The translations under genes were made by a program, and so were the position numbers. This document shows, one piece after another, positions 6,725 through 6,929 of a stretch of DNA of 6,929 nucleotides. The DNA comes from Eubacteriaceae bacterium (lineage in GTDB: Bacteria; Bacillota; Clostridia; Lachnospirales; Lachnospiraceae). The DNA lies in assembly GCA_902362875.1 (NCBI GenBank), contig CABIYF010000053.1:1-6929 (forward strand), in the 5' to 3' direction. The notes below the pieces were generated by a model. The model was not told the origin of the DNA. It worked only from the letters and a program-made list of their open reading frames with translations, and did not search any database. Within the stretch, counting starts at the first letter, position 1, and the number at the start of each line of letters is the position of its first letter.

Positions 6725-6929
6725 ATGATAGGACTTAAAAAACGAGATATTAAAAAAGCCTTGAAAGCAGGAGCAAAAGCTGGCGGTGTATCATTGGCTG
6801 ATGTTCGGGCGGATATTGAAGCAACGATTGATGAAGCTATGAACAGCACCGACCCAGAAGTGCAGGCAAATTTCAAAAAGTATTTTGGAAATAAACGCCC
6901 TACACCAGAGGAATACATTTATACCATTA
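6725..6929 (+). CDS. Small protein resembling the end of the Spo0A DNA-binding domain, 3'-truncated by window
   Basis: An open frame of 68 codons runs off the window end. ATG at 6725 is preceded by GAGGT at 6714-6718. The start is Lys-rich and helical ([17 protein letters not shown]). It is followed by [18 protein letters not shown] (22-39) and then by [15 protein letters not shown] (54-68). This order resembles the last part of B. subtilis Spo0A: recognition helix SRVERAIRHAIEVAW, then LFG, then KPTNSEFIAMVADKL. The correspondence covers hydrophobic spacing, FG, K-x-PT and the aromatic-Ile pair. The receiver domain and the first part of the Spo0A_C domain are absent, so this is a small stand-alone protein. 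Whether it binds DNA is not certain, since the base-contacting Arg pattern differs. Base composition is closer to the conjugation genes than to the cargo just upstream. It may be a backbone gene of this element lineage. Confidence 0.7.
   Translation, partial: MIGLKKRDIKKALKAGAKAGGVSLADVRADIEATIDEAMNSTDPEVQANFKKYFGNKRPTPEEYIYTI

Larger units (their letters stand above)
1..6929 (+). mobile_element. Internal part of a Tn916/ICEBs1-family integrative conjugative element
   Basis: The gene order VirB4-like ATPase, VirB6-like membrane protein, lysozyme-NlpC/P60 hydrolase and TcpC/VirB8-like protein is the orf16-orf15-orf14-orf13 order of Tn916 and its relatives. The genes are co-directional, with 1-bp and 4-bp overlaps and one 15-bp gap. 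Neither element end, integrase, excisionase, relaxase nor origin of transfer is inside the window, so the full extent is unknown. The cargo after the orf13 homologue sits where Tn916 carries tet(M). Assignment to the family rests on recognised protein features and gene order; the exact subfamily cannot be decided here. Confidence 0.9.

Noticed and set aside
1..6929. CRISPR array, tRNA or rRNA genes
   Set aside because: No regularly spaced repeats, cloverleaf-like sequence or conserved rRNA stretches were seen on either strand.

Overview
The window is a stretch of a Tn916/ICEBs1-type integrative conjugative element (ICE) from a low-to-mid GC Gram-positive (Firmicutes) host. All genes lie on the + strand. 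The first four encode conjugation proteins in the order known from Tn916 (orf16-orf15-orf14-orf13) and are packed like an operon, with overlapping or nearly touching ends. The species cannot be read from the sequence. Strong AGGA/GGTGG-type Shine-Dalgarno sites and the protein families suggest Firmicutes such as streptococci, enterococci or gut clostridia.

Layout. (1) Positions 1-5530 are the conjugation machine: the C-terminal part of a VirB4-like ATPase (start cut off by the window edge), a VirB6-like polytopic membrane protein with a long basic tail, a bifunctional cell-wall hydrolase (lysozyme-like plus NlpC/P60), and a TcpC/VirB8-like bitopic protein. Together these should supply energy, a membrane channel, local wall opening and an extracellular scaffold for DNA transfer. 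(2) Positions 5531-6693 are a visibly more AT-rich cargo cassette at the place where Tn916 carries tet(M). It has its own sigma-70/A-type promoter, two palindromic sites flanking that promoter, a 67-aa Cro/XRE-type regulator, and two small four-helix membrane proteins. The second and third genes look like distant relatives of each other. (3) At 6725 the base composition returns to that of the backbone, in a gene cut by the window end. Its product resembles the last part of the Spo0A DNA-binding domain.

How the parts may work together. The first four genes form a well-known transfer module and are ordinary for this element family. The cargo unit is the least understood part: a probably self-repressing regulator translationally coupled to a membrane protein, followed by a related membrane protein. 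No transport, resistance or toxin motif is visible in it, so its function is open.
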